From: Clostridiales bacterium
Lineage (GTDB): Bacteria; Bacillota; Clostridia; Oscillospirales; Ruminococcaceae
Assembly: GCA_019423685.1 (NCBI GenBank)
Contig: JAHZAY010000013.1
Coordinates: 1-64,000 of the forward strand
Direction of reading: 5' to 3'
Length of the DNA: 64,000 nucleotides
Shown: positions 27,918 through 36,166 of the stretch, piece after piece
Layout of the letters: each line of letters opens with the position of its first letter
Position numbering within the stretch: position 1 is the first letter of the stretch
The notes under the pieces: model-generated
Seen by the model: only the letters and a program-made list of their open reading frames with translations
Told to the model about the DNA's origin: nothing
Databases searched by the model: none
Translations under genes and position numbers: made by a program

Positions 27918-28543
27918 AGCTGGAAAAGATTACCGCCCGCTATGGGGATTTAACCGTTTTAAAAGATTTTTCCCTGGAGCTGCCCGACAGCGGCATCATC
28001 TGTTTTTTTGCCCCCTCCGGCACCGGCAAGACCACCCTTTTAAACCTGTTGTGCGGCCTCATGCAGCCGGAAAGTGGGCAGATACTCGGCCTGGAACACA
28101 AAAAATTTGCCTTTGTCTTTCAGGAGGACCGATTGATCCCCTCACTGAGTGCAAGGGACAATGTGGGGCTGGTACTTAATCGGGAGCACCAGTCTCTTGC
28201 CGCCCGCTATCTGTCTGAGCTGGGGCTGTCCGACTGGGAGACGGCCACACCTGCACAGCTCTCGGGCGGAATGCAGCGGCGCGTTGCCATTGCGCGCGCC
28301 TTTGCCTATGCCGAGCAGTGTGGAAAACAGGCCGTCTACCTGCTGGATGAACCGCTCAAGGGGCTGGACGAAAAGACCGCGCAGCAAACCTTGCGCTTGA
28401 TTCGCCGCTGGGTTGGCGGGCAGCTGGCTTTTTTCATCACCCATGATCGCAATCAAGCTCGGCAGATCGCCGATCTGATCGTCTCTTTCGATGGCAGGCC
28501 CATGCAGGTGGTCCAAATAGAACAAAATATTCCGCAGATTTAA
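27914..28543 (+). CDS. ABC importer ATP-binding protein, NitT/TauT type
   Basis: A 209-residue cytoplasmic ATPase. Walker A APSGTGKTT (about 36-44), Q-loop VFQEDRLIPSLSARDNV, signature LSGGMQRRVAIARAFA (about 117-132), Walker B AVYLLDEPLKGLDEKT and H-loop FFITHD are all intact. It is slightly short for the family (usually about 240-260). The start at 27914 is the ATG of the ATGA overlap with the permease stop. Last gene of the Crp/Fnr-led operon. Confidence 0.93.
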   Translation: MKLEKITARYGDLTVLKDFSLELPDSGIICFFAPSGTGKTTLLNLLCGLMQPESGQILGLEHKKFAFVFQEDRLIPSLSARDNVGLVLNREHQSLAARYLSELGLSDWETATPAQLSGGMQRRVAIARAFAYAEQCGKQAVYLLDEPLKGLDEKTAQQTLRLIRRWVGGQLAFFITHDRNQARQIADLIVSFDGRPMQVVQIEQNIPQI

Positions 28544-28583
28544 AAAGGAGCGGCCCACGAGGTGGGCCGCTCCTTTTATTTTT
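28543..28583 (+). terminator. Terminator of the ABC importer operon
   Basis: AAAGGAGCGGCCCAC pairs with GTGGGCCGCTCCTTT, followed by a T-rich tail. Confidence 0.9.
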
Positions 28584-28635
28584 CGTTTCTGTCTTTGTCG
28601 CTTACAAAGAACCGCGGCGCGCAGAAAAACACGCT

Positions 28636-29502
28636 TTACTGCACGTTTAAAAATTCCAACAACTTCGGATAGGCCGCTTTTGCATCTTCATAGCCGCGGG
28701 CATACAGGGCGCGCAACGCCTTTTCGTCAGCGCGCATCGAGCTTAAATTCAGCGGCTCCTTCGGCTGCAAAACAAATGCCTGACCGGTCTTAGCCAGCAG
28801 TGCACAGGTCTGCCGCTGGCGGCGATCCACCAAAAAGCGCTTCTCTTCGGTGTCCACAAAGTTGGGATAGTTGTGATAAACCCGGCGAATCAGCGGCATA
28901 TTCGAGGCGGGCTTGCGCACAAAGGATGGATTGCGGGTCAGGATGACCACATGTTTCTGGTTGCCGTCCCGCATCGATTGGGCAATCGGGATCGGACAGG
29001 CGATGCCGCCGTCCAGGTAAGGAACCCGTCCGAGATAAAAGATGTGGGAAAAGAGCGGCAGGGCAGCCGATGCGCGCACCGGGAAAAAGCGCCGGTCCAT
29101 CTGTTCCTTTGTAAAGAAGTCGCACTTGCCGGTGAGAAGGTTGGTCGCACCGATATGCACTTGCACGTCGGACGAAAAGAAGGTATCATAATCAAAAGGG
29201 ATATACCGCTCAGGGATCACATCAAAGATAAATTCCAGATTAAAGGCGCTGTGGTTGCGGATCAGGTTCCGCACACTGATGTACCGCTTGTCCTGGCAGA
29301 AACGGAAGTTGATCTGTGCATTGCGGCCAGGCTGCTTGGCTGCATAGCCCAGCGCGTTGAGTGCGCCTGCACTCACTCCGTAGACATTCGGCAGATAGAG
29401 TCCCTGCTCCATCAGGTAGTCCAATACGCCGGTTGTATAGATTCCGCGGAATCCTCCGCCCTCCAAAACAAGGGCTGTGTGTTGCAGTCCGGTAGTTTCC
29501 AT
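28636..29502 (-). CDS. Patatin-like phospholipase family protein
   Basis: A 288-residue cytoplasmic serine hydrolase of the patatin family (bacterial YjjU-like branch). The oxyanion hole motif LEGGGFRGIYTTGVLD is at residues 13-28, the nucleophile Ser44 in GVSAG, and the catalytic Asp164 in LDGG, so the Ser/Asp dyad is complete. No signal peptide or secretion-associated domain is visible. The ATG lacks a strong ribosome site (GGAAAGGATGAGATAG is nearest). Monocistronic; the lipid substrate is unknown. Confidence 0.92.
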   Translation of the reverse strand: METTGLQHTALVLEGGGFRGIYTTGVLDYLMEQGLYLPNVYGVSAGALNALGYAAKQPGRNAQINFRFCQDKRYISVRNLIRNHSAFNLEFIFDVIPERYIPFDYDTFFSSDVQVHIGATNLLTGKCDFFTKEQMDRRFFPVRASAALPLFSHIFYLGRVPYLDGGIACPIPIAQSMRDGNQKHVVILTRNPSFVRKPASNMPLIRRVYHNYPNFVDTEEKRFLVDRRQRQTCALLAKTGQAFVLQPKEPLNLSSMRADEKALRALYARGYEDAKAAYPKLLEFLNVQ

Positions 29503-29725
29503 CTATCTCATCCTTTCCAAGATATACTTCTGTTCTACAAGTTACTTTTATCTATCCACTTCTCTTAACTTTTATTGTATACTGCTTGTAAAATAAAATC
29601 AAAGGATGAAATGTGAATTTTGCAACAATTCCCCTTTTCTTTTCCCCCACCCTCACCTCAAAGCACTGCACTGCGCGGCACTTGAGCTCCGTCATTCTGA
29701 CACCACACAAAAAAGGAGGAGTCCT

Positions 29726-30493
29726 ATGTCATCCTTTTGGGAAAACCACAACTACATCCAATCGGTTCGCTTTGTCCCACCACAGCCCGATGCACTGGAA
29801 AAATACCCCTTTTGCATCCCTGCTGTGCGCTCTTGTGGAGAACTTTCCCTGCAAAGCCCCGTCACCTTCTTCACCGGGGAAAATGGCAGTGGAAAATCCA
29901 CCGTCCTGGAGGCTGTCGCCATCGCAGCGGGATTTAACCCGGAAGGTGGTTCCCGCAACTTTTCCTTCTCCACCGAGGATTCCCATTCGGGACTATATAA
30001 CTTTACCCAGCTCACCCGCGGTGTCTATTGGCCAAAGGACGGATTTTTTCTGCGGGCAGAAAGTTTTTATAACGTCGCCACCAACATCGACCAGCTGGAC
30101 CGCGCTCCGGGCATCGGAGCCCATATCATCGGCGCCTATGGCGGACACTCGCTGCACCGGCAATCGCACGGAGAGTCCTTCTTGGCGCTGGTGGAAAACC
30201 GTCTGCGCGGAAAGGGTCTGTACATCTTCGACGAGCCGGAAGCCGCCCTTTCTCCCACCAATCAGCTGGTGTTGGTGCGCCTGATCGACCGCCTGGTACA
30301 AAAGGACTCCCAATTTCTCATCAGCACCCATTCGCCTATCCTGCTGTCCTACCCCAACGCCGTAGTCTACGAGTTGAGCACCGACTCTAACTGCCCCATT
30401 CAGCAGCTTCCCTTCGATCAGACACAGCTGTTCCGGCTATATCAAGGATTTTTGCGCGCACCGCAGAAGGTGATGCGCGAACTGCTAAAATAA
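29726..30493 (+). CDS. Stand-alone AAA-type ATPase (predicted ABC-like/SMC-type)
   Basis: 255 residues. Walker A TGENGSGKST (about 50-59), a signature-like segment SHGESFLALVENRL, Walker B GLYIFDEPEAALSP and an H-loop STHSPILLSYP make a complete ABC-type head without a long coiled coil, as in COG3910-like predicted ATPases. No nuclease or TOPRIM domain follows, so an OLD or defence role is not supported. The start at 29726 follows AAGGAGGAGTCCT; in-frame codons from 29606 are upstream of it. Function unknown. Confidence 0.85.
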   Translation: MSSFWENHNYIQSVRFVPPQPDALEKYPFCIPAVRSCGELSLQSPVTFFTGENGSGKSTVLEAVAIAAGFNPEGGSRNFSFSTEDSHSGLYNFTQLTRGVYWPKDGFFLRAESFYNVATNIDQLDRAPGIGAHIIGAYGGHSLHRQSHGESFLALVENRLRGKGLYIFDEPEAALSPTNQLVLVRLIDRLVQKDSQFLISTHSPILLSYPNAVVYELSTDSNCPIQQLPFDQTQLFRLYQGFLRAPQKVMRELLK

Positions 30494-30522
30494 TCGGCAG
30501 GCGGAATGTTCCGCCTGCCGAT
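30493..30522 (+). terminator. Hairpin after the AAA ATPase gene
   Basis: ATCGGCAGGCGGAA pairs with TTCCGCCTGCCGAT. No long T-run, so efficiency is uncertain. Confidence 0.55.
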
Positions 30523-30600
30523 TCTCGTCATAGTAGATTGTTCTTCTGTGCAGAAAAGGAAAACCGAACCGCTGCGCCCATTGCGCACGGCCTCAGCACC

Positions 30601-31068
30601 TCAACGGTTAAATGGGGCGTCCTCCTCCGCCTTTTCGCGGCGATCAAACTCGCGGTCAATCTCCGCAAAGATGTACTGGTACATCTCCTTGGCCATCCGA
30701 TAAAAGTTCTTGACCATCTTGTAGGTGTACTCCCGCTCGATATCTGCCGGATAGCGCGTCTCGACATAACACTGGTTGAGATCAGCGCTCTCGTCAAACC
30801 ACTGATGAAAGCCCTTATCATACTTTTTTGCCTGCCGGCACAGCCAGGTCAGGTTGTGCCCGTCCACCAGCACATCGGACTTGAGCAGGATGTACGCCTT
30901 GAGTGCCTTCTCGATGGCCTGTTGGCAGTGAAAGGCGCTCAGCCGATAACAGCGGTCATCCTCCGACAAAATCTTCGCCGCAATCAAATCCTGACTGGCA
31001 TGCTCCAGCCAGTCATAGTATCGCCTGCTGTCGCGTCCGTTGTGCATCCTCGAGCGGCTATTTCTCAT
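30601..31068 (-). CDS. HEPN-domain protein
   Basis: A 155-residue all-alpha HEPN protein (Pfam HEPN type) with the characteristic core YYDWLEHASQDLIAAK, then RLSAFHCQQAIEKALKAYIL, then GHNLTWLC. HEPN proteins coupled to MNT nucleotidyltransferases form toxin-antitoxin-like pairs in many prokaryotes. A C-terminal Rx4-6H RNase motif is not clear here, so toxin activity cannot be assumed. It starts at 31068, overlapping the 3' end of the MNT-like gene by 11 bases; no strong ribosome site, consistent with coupling. Confidence 0.85.
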   Translation of the reverse strand: MRNSRSRMHNGRDSRRYYDWLEHASQDLIAAKILSEDDRCYRLSAFHCQQAIEKALKAYILLKSDVLVDGHNLTWLCRQAKKYDKGFHQWFDESADLNQCYVETRYPADIEREYTYKMVKNFYRMAKEMYQYIFAEIDREFDRREKAEEDAPFNR

Positions 31069-31369
31069 AGCGCACCCTGCCTTTCTCCTGGATGCGAGTT
31101 GCAAAGGCGCCTGCATCCTCGGTTAGCTCCTGAAACTGTTTGTCGGTATACAGCAGCACATCATAGGGGATATCGCTGTCCACCTCGTCAAAGATGCGGG
31201 TGAGCATGCGGTGCTTATCTGGAATATCCCCCACAATACAGAGCTTAAAGGACTGCACACTGCCGTCCATATTGTACTTGGTGTTGTACTCGATCACGCG
31301 ACTGGGATGAAAAAGGCGGACTATTTCGTCCACTACCTGCTCGATCACTGCGTCCCGATTCTGCTTCAT
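31058..31369 (-). CDS. Degenerate MNT-type nucleotidyltransferase-like partner of the HEPN protein
   Basis: 103 residues with the size and position of an MNT-like antitoxin directly before a HEPN gene. The fold pattern is suggested by the amphipathic N-terminal helix, a mid-protein strand (KLCIVGD) and a late VLLYT strand. The hallmark GSxARG and paired Asp of active nucleotidyltransferases are missing (the region reads EYNTKYNMDGSVQSF). If it is an MNT relative it is probably inactive. The ATG follows GGGGGAAGCGAGG. It lies 18 bases after the Cache-like gene and is probably in the same transcript. Confidence 0.55.
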   Translation of the reverse strand: MKQNRDAVIEQVVDEIVRLFHPSRVIEYNTKYNMDGSVQSFKLCIVGDIPDKHRMLTRIFDEVDSDIPYDVLLYTDKQFQELTEDAGAFATRIQEKGRVRYEK

Positions 31370-31387
31370 CCTCGCTTCCCCCTTGCT

Positions 31388-32203
31388 TTACAGATAGTCA
31401 TTCGGATCGATGTCGTCCAGCGTATCCACCACGATTTTGTCCTTCTTGGTGGGTTTGGGCGGCAATCCACGGCGGCGTCTCCAGCGGTTTTCCTTTTCCT
31501 CTTCGGAGAGGCCCTTATCCATGCACAGCACAAACAGCACCAGGCTCACCAAAAACAGCAGCGCCGCCACTGTCGCCATCTTCTCAAAGTTGATTGGCCC
31601 ATACTGTGCAAAGTCGGAATAGCTGAGCTTTGCATCCACTCCCAGCACCGCCACTACCTCGCCCTGTGCGTTGCGGATCGGCAGATAGGTGGTGATGTAG
31701 CTGCTGTCCAATATCTCCGGCACAAAATCGGCCTGCCTGCGCCCGGAAAACTGGCTTTCCAAGATGGAACGGCAGCGGCTGGTGTAGCGCTCATCGCTGT
31801 ACTCTTCCCCAATGCCGTGGTAGTCTACCCCTTCTTGCAGGTTGGAGCCATAGTCGGCATCCGCCAAATAGGCGATTCTCCCCTCCAGGCCCCGATAAAG
31901 GATGTAGGCGCGGTCATAGGAAAGGGTATCCTTTGCGCGGGAAAGGAAGGCACAGAGGCTTTGGTAAAAGGCCGTTTCGGATGGGTAGTTAATCAGCGAC
32001 TGGATGCGCGGACCATTAAAATATTCCAGCGACATCGCCAGTGAGGTTGCCTCGGAAAGGGACTGCTCACCTAGCGTGTTGATCGCCTCTCTTCTGCGGT
32101 TAAACGGTATAAACACCGAAACGATCGCCACAATCGCCGACAGGATTACCACCGCCAGCAAAAAACCTCTCACCTTTCTGGAGGTCATCAATCGGTTCAA
32201 CAT
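31388..32203 (-). CDS. Membrane protein with an extracellular Cache-like sensor domain
   Basis: A 271-residue protein with two membrane helices (about 14-34 and 210-232) bracketing an extracellular domain of about 175 residues. It has Cache-like features (YDRAYILYRGLEGRIAYL and YITTYLPIRNAQGEVVAVLGVD). The cytoplasmic tail is short and charged with no kinase, cyclase or chemotaxis domain, so it may be a stand-alone sensor. The start at 32203 follows AAAAGGGTGATTTGACG; in-frame codons to 32377 are upstream and AT-rich. Heads a likely operon with the MNT/HEPN pair. Confidence 0.75.
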   Translation of the reverse strand: MLNRLMTSRKVRGFLLAVVILSAIVAIVSVFIPFNRRREAINTLGEQSLSEATSLAMSLEYFNGPRIQSLINYPSETAFYQSLCAFLSRAKDTLSYDRAYILYRGLEGRIAYLADADYGSNLQEGVDYHGIGEEYSDERYTSRCRSILESQFSGRRQADFVPEILDSSYITTYLPIRNAQGEVVAVLGVDAKLSYSDFAQYGPINFEKMATVAALLFLVSLVLFVLCMDKGLSEEEKENRWRRRRGLPPKPTKKDKIVVDTLDDIDPNDYL

Positions 32204-32340
32204 CGTCAAATCACCCTTTTCACAGCGGCGCCCGGGCAGGCAGACCGCAGCATTGATTTTACTTTTCACTATTATAGCATTTTCCTTTCGATTACTCAAT
32301 CTGCCAAAATATTTTCTTGCGCCAATCTCAAGGGTGCGCA

Positions 32341-32369
32341 TTGCGTCGAGGGACATTTTTTGGTACAAT
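32341..32369 (+). promoter_or_regulatory. Promoter of selA-selB
   Basis: TTGCGT, 17 nt, TACAAT with a TGG extension before the -10. Confidence 0.7.
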
Positions 32370-32437
32370 AAGGACAACCGAATCTACCCGCGTCCATCTG
32401 CGGCTTTTTTTAAATCATAGGAAAGGTACGATTATCC

Positions 32438-33832
32438 ATGACCGTAAACTCTAAATTATTAAGACAAATTCCAAAAGTAGATGACCTGCTGCGTCAGGAG
32501 CAGCTGACCAATCTTTCCTGCCCCCATACCGTCCTCACCGAGTCGGTGCGTGACGTCATCGAAAGCCTCCGCCAGGATATTCTTGCCGGCAACACCCCGG
32601 ATATGGATACCCAGAGCATCTGCAACTCGGTGTGCGCTCTCATCCAGAAGAGAACGACCATGAGCCTGCGCCCTCTCATCAACGCCACCGGCATCGTCCT
32701 GCACACCAATCTTGGCCGTGCTAAACTCAGCGACCGCGCAGTCGCAGCCATTCAAAGCGTTGCACAGGACTACAATACACTGGAATATAATCTGGAAAAG
32801 GGCGCCCGCGGCAGCCGCTACGCCCATGTAGAAAAATTGATTGCAAAAATCACCGGCGCCGAATCGGCTATGGTGGTCAACAACAACGCTGCCGCCGTCA
32901 TGCTGGTGCTCAGCACAATGGTCAAAGGCCGGGAAGTTATTACCTCCCGCGGTGAGCTGGTTGAAATCGGCGGCGCCTTCCGCGTACCGGAAATTATGCA
33001 GCAGAGCGGCGGCACCTTGGTGGAGGTCGGCACCACCAATAAAACCCACCTCTCCGACTATGTAAACGCCATCAGTGAAAATACCGGTGCACTGTTAAAG
33101 GTGCACACCAGCAACTTTAAAATTATGGGCTTCTTTGAGGAGGTCACCTTGGAACAGATGGTCGCCCTCGGCCATGAGCGCGGCATCCCGGTCATCTATG
33201 ACCTCGGCTCCGGCGCTATGGTTCGCCTGTCCGACTTCGGCATTCTGGACGAGCCAAACGTCCTGGATTCGGTCGCTTCCGGCGCAGATGTCGTCAGCTT
33301 CTCGGGCGATAAACTGCTGGGCGGACCACAGGCCGGCATCATCGTCGGCAAAAAGGTGTATATCGACGCCATGAAGAAAAATCCGCTCACCCGCGCCTTC
33401 CGCATCGATAAACTGACTTTGGCCGCTCTGGAAGCAACCCTTCGCGAGTACCTCGATCCGCAGCAGGTACTCAAGGACAACCCCACCCTGCGCATGATTA
33501 CCGCCACCATGGACGACCTTGTTCCCAGAGGCAAGGCTCTGGTCAAATGCCTGCAAGATGTCTGCGATGGCAGCTACTCTGTCGTCCTCGACGAGGACTT
33601 TGGCCAGGTAGGCGGCGGTTCGGTCCCCACCCAGATGATTCGCTCCTCGGTCGCAGCCATCACCCCGCACAACATCTCTCTGGATCTGCTGGAAAAACGC
33701 CTGCGCGAGTGCTCTCCGCTGCCCATCATCGCCCGCATCTCCAAAGAGCGACTGCTTTTGGATGTGCGCACCATCGAGGACCGTCACTTCTCCTACATCG
33801 CCCAGTGCATCAAAGACTGCTGCACACTGTAA
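32438..33832 (+). CDS. selA: L-seryl-tRNA(Sec) selenium transferase
   Basis: Converts Ser-tRNA(Sec) to Sec-tRNA(Sec) using selenophosphate, as a large PLP-bound homodecamer. The 464-residue length is normal. NATGIVLHTNLGRAKLS (about 82-98) is the family hallmark, and Lys292 in SFSGDKLLGGPQAG is the PLP lysine. The N-terminal domain (1-75) that contacts tRNA-Sec is complete. The ATG follows ATAGGAAAGGTACGATTATCC. Followed 49 bases later by selB, and then by the tRNA-Sec gene, giving the classic selA-selB-selC order. It uses selenophosphate from the SelD encoded 9 kb away. Confidence 0.98.
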   Translation: MTVNSKLLRQIPKVDDLLRQEQLTNLSCPHTVLTESVRDVIESLRQDILAGNTPDMDTQSICNSVCALIQKRTTMSLRPLINATGIVLHTNLGRAKLSDRAVAAIQSVAQDYNTLEYNLEKGARGSRYAHVEKLIAKITGAESAMVVNNNAAAVMLVLSTMVKGREVITSRGELVEIGGAFRVPEIMQQSGGTLVEVGTTNKTHLSDYVNAISENTGALLKVHTSNFKIMGFFEEVTLEQMVALGHERGIPVIYDLGSGAMVRLSDFGILDEPNVLDSVASGADVVSFSGDKLLGGPQAGIIVGKKVYIDAMKKNPLTRAFRIDKLTLAALEATLREYLDPQQVLKDNPTLRMITATMDDLVPRGKALVKCLQDVCDGSYSVVLDEDFGQVGGGSVPTQMIRSSVAAITPHNISLDLLEKRLRECSPLPIIARISKERLLLDVRTIEDRHFSYIAQCIKDCCTL

Positions 33833-33881
33833 TGGATAACCGATACGCACAACCCATCATCCCAGAAAAGAGGCTCACTGC

Positions 33882-35768
33882 ATGAAAAATATCATCATCG
33901 GCACGGCCGGCCACGTCGATCACGGAAAAACTGCCCTCATCAAGGCGCTCACCGGCATCGACACCGACCGCATCAAGGAGGAAAAGAAGCGCGGCATCAC
34001 CATCGAGCTCGGCTTTGCCTACCTCGACCTGCCGGACGGGGAAAAGGCCGGCATCATCGATGTGCCCGGACACGAAAAATTTGTCAAAAACATGCTGGCC
34101 GGCGCGGGCGGCATCGACCTGGCGCTGCTGGTGGTCGCCGCGGATGAAGGCTTTATGCCGCAAACCCGCGAACATCTCGGCATCCTGTCGCTGTTAAACA
34201 TCTCCGAGGGCATCATCGTCGTCACCAAAAAAGATCTGGTAGATGAGGATTGGCTGGAGATCGTGTGCGATGAAATCCGCCAGGAAGTCAAAGGCACCTT
34301 TTTGGAAAATGCCCAGATGATCCCCGTCTCCTCCTATACCGGCGAGGGAATCGAGGAGCTTCGACAGGCTATCTTTGCGTTGATCGACAAAAATTCTCAG
34401 ATTAAAAACCTCGACGTCCCGCCCCGCATCCCCATCGACCGCATCTTTTCGGTAGAGGGCTTCGGTACCGTCATCACTGGCACCCTCATCGAGGGCACCT
34501 TAAAGGTCGGTGACCCGGTCACCATCTATCCCTCCCGCCTGGAAAGCAGGGTACGCAATCTGCAGGTTCACTCCAAAGATGTGCAGGAAGCCTTTGCCGG
34601 ACAGCGCGTGGCGGTCAACCTGGCTGGACTGAAAAAAACCGACCTCAATAAAGGCGATGTGGTGGCTGCACCCGGTTCGATGCACACCACCATGATGATC
34701 GACATCAAGCTCACCATCCTGCGAGACTGCCAGCGCGAGATCTTAAACGCCACCCGCCTGCACCTCTATCATGGGGCGCGGGATGTGCTGTGCAAAATAG
34801 TCCTGCTCGACCGCGACTCGATCAGCGCCGGAGAGAGCTGCTATGCCCAGCTGCGCCTGGAGGAAGAAATCGCCGTAAAAACAGGAGACCGCTTCGTACT
34901 GCGCTTTTACTCCCCGTTGGAAACAATTGGCGGCGGCGTAGTGCTCGATTCCAACCCCTTTAAACACAAGCGAAACGATCCCGCCGTGCTCGAATCGCTG
35001 AAAATTAAAGAAAGCGGCAGCGACCGTGAAAAGATTGCTGCCGCCCTGCGCGATTACTCCTCCCGCTTTGAGACGCTCGACTTTTTGCAGATTCAGACCG
35101 GCATCCCCAAAGAACAGTTTGATCAACAGATTCAAAAGCTGATTAAGGATAAAACCGCCTTTAAGGTCAGCGACAACATCGTCATCCACACCGATTACCT
35201 CAACCACCTGAAGGACAACGCCGTGAAGCTCCTGGAGGCGTACCACAAGGAAAATCCGCTGCGTGAGGGAATGAAAAAGGACGAGTTCCGCAATAAACTC
35301 ATCAAATATGAGGACATGTCGGTCGTCGACCGGATTACCGATTCGCTCGTCAACCGCAAGGTGCTCAAATACGTCAACAACAGCGTAGCTCTCTATGACT
35401 TTGAGGTACAGCAGGACGAAAGTCTCGACGAGATTGAAAATGCCTTCCGTAAAGGTGGCTTTGCTCCGGAGTCCCCTGACCAGATCGCCGCTCGCTTCCC
35501 CAAGATCAAAAACTTTAAAGCGGTGATCGAATCGCTGATCAACTCCGGCAAGCTGGTGCGCGTGGAGGAAAAGATTCTGCTGCACGCCGACTACTACAAC
35601 AAAGCGCTTCAGATGGCAAAAGAGCACGTCGCACAACACGGCCAGATCACACTCGCGGAGATGCGCGACCTGATGGGCGCTTCTCGCAAGTTCGCTGTGG
35701 CCATCCTGGAATATTGGGATAAACGCGGCATCACCAAAAAGGTCGGCGACGCCCGCACCTTTAAGTAA
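33882..35768 (+). CDS. selB: Selenocysteine-specific translation elongation factor
   Basis: A GTPase that carries Sec-tRNA to UGA codons marked by a SECIS. 628 residues. The GTPase domain has GTAGHVDHGKTALIKAL (about 6-22), DVPGHEKFVKNM and TKKDLVDEDW. EF-Tu-like domains 2 and 3 follow, and the C-terminal third (about 375-628) consists of tandem winged helices that bind the SECIS hairpin, ending in SRKFAVAILEYWDKRG. All expected domains are present. The ATG is preceded by AAAAGAGGCTCACTGC. Second gene of the selA-selB unit, with a terminator before the tRNA-Sec gene. Confidence 0.98.
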   Translation: MKNIIIGTAGHVDHGKTALIKALTGIDTDRIKEEKKRGITIELGFAYLDLPDGEKAGIIDVPGHEKFVKNMLAGAGGIDLALLVVAADEGFMPQTREHLGILSLLNISEGIIVVTKKDLVDEDWLEIVCDEIRQEVKGTFLENAQMIPVSSYTGEGIEELRQAIFALIDKNSQIKNLDVPPRIPIDRIFSVEGFGTVITGTLIEGTLKVGDPVTIYPSRLESRVRNLQVHSKDVQEAFAGQRVAVNLAGLKKTDLNKGDVVAAPGSMHTTMMIDIKLTILRDCQREILNATRLHLYHGARDVLCKIVLLDRDSISAGESCYAQLRLEEEIAVKTGDRFVLRFYSPLETIGGGVVLDSNPFKHKRNDPAVLESLKIKESGSDREKIAAALRDYSSRFETLDFLQIQTGIPKEQFDQQIQKLIKDKTAFKVSDNIVIHTDYLNHLKDNAVKLLEAYHKENPLREGMKKDEFRNKLIKYEDMSVVDRITDSLVNRKVLKYVNNSVALYDFEVQQDESLDEIENAFRKGGFAPESPDQIAARFPKIKNFKAVIESLINSGKLVRVEEKILLHADYYNKALQMAKEHVAQHGQITLAEMRDLMGASRKFAVAILEYWDKRGITKKVGDARTFK

Positions 35769-35784
35769 AACGTATTTTTAATAT

Positions 35785-35825
35785 ACAAACGGCCTTTCCC
35801 TCGGGAAAGGCCGTTTGTTTTTCTT
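35785..35825 (+). terminator. Terminator after selB
   Basis: ACAAACGGCCTTTCCC pairs with its complement, followed by T-rich sequence. Confidence 0.9.
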
Positions 35826-35950
35826 TCCATAAATGCGCTGCCGCACCGTCTCCCAGATACAATACCGATCTGTACCAGAATAATGTCTGGACAATGCCGG
35901 CATGCTTTTTGTGTAATTCGACGATTCTGTCCTTTTGCTGACAAAATCCC

Positions 35951-35979
35951 TTGCGAAACCTTTTCCCCTGTGATATAAT
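35951..35979 (+). promoter_or_regulatory. Promoter of the tRNA-Sec gene
   Basis: TTGCGA, 17 nt, TATAAT, 12 bases before the tRNA. The tRNA is thus transcribed separately from selAB. Confidence 0.75.
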
Positions 35980-35991
35980 AGTTAAGCATTT

Positions 35992-36088
35992 GGGAGCGGA
36001 TGGGTGCTGGTGTGCCCTCTGGTCTTCAAAACCAGTAATTGCAGTTAGTAGCTGCATAGGTGGGTTCAATTCCCACACGTTCCCGCCA
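35992..36088 (+). tRNA. selC: tRNA-Sec (anticodon UCA)
   Basis: A 97-nt tRNA including an encoded CCA. The anticodon arm is CTGGT-CTTCAAA-ACCAG with anticodon TCA. The acceptor arm pairs GGGAGCG with CGTTCCC, the T arm reads GTGGG-TTCAATT-CCCAC, and there is a long variable arm (about 20 nt with TGCAG/CTGCA pairing). The extended arms are diagnostic of tRNA-Sec. It follows selA and selB. Confidence 0.97.
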
Positions 36089-36124
36089 AAAGGCCTGCTT
36101 TGATCAAAGCAGGCCTTTTCTTTT
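36088..36124 (+). terminator. Terminator of the tRNA-Sec gene
   Basis: AAAAGGCCTGCTTTGA is followed by its perfect complement and T-rich DNA. Confidence 0.9.
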
Positions 36125-36125
36125 A

Positions 36126-36160
36126 CAAAAAAAGAGGAACCTCTCGGTTCCTCTTTTTTT
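36126..36160. terminator. Terminator of the C_GCAxxG_C_C gene
   Basis: A7GAGGAACC / GGTTCCTCT7 hairpin, usable in both directions. Confidence 0.85.
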
Positions 36161-36166
36161 CATTTC

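Noticed and set aside
29726..30493. The AAA ATPase as part of a defence island with the nearby HEPN/MNT pair
   Set aside because: It is on the opposite strand, ends at its own hairpin, has no nuclease domain, and no other defence genes, integrase or att-like repeats are near.
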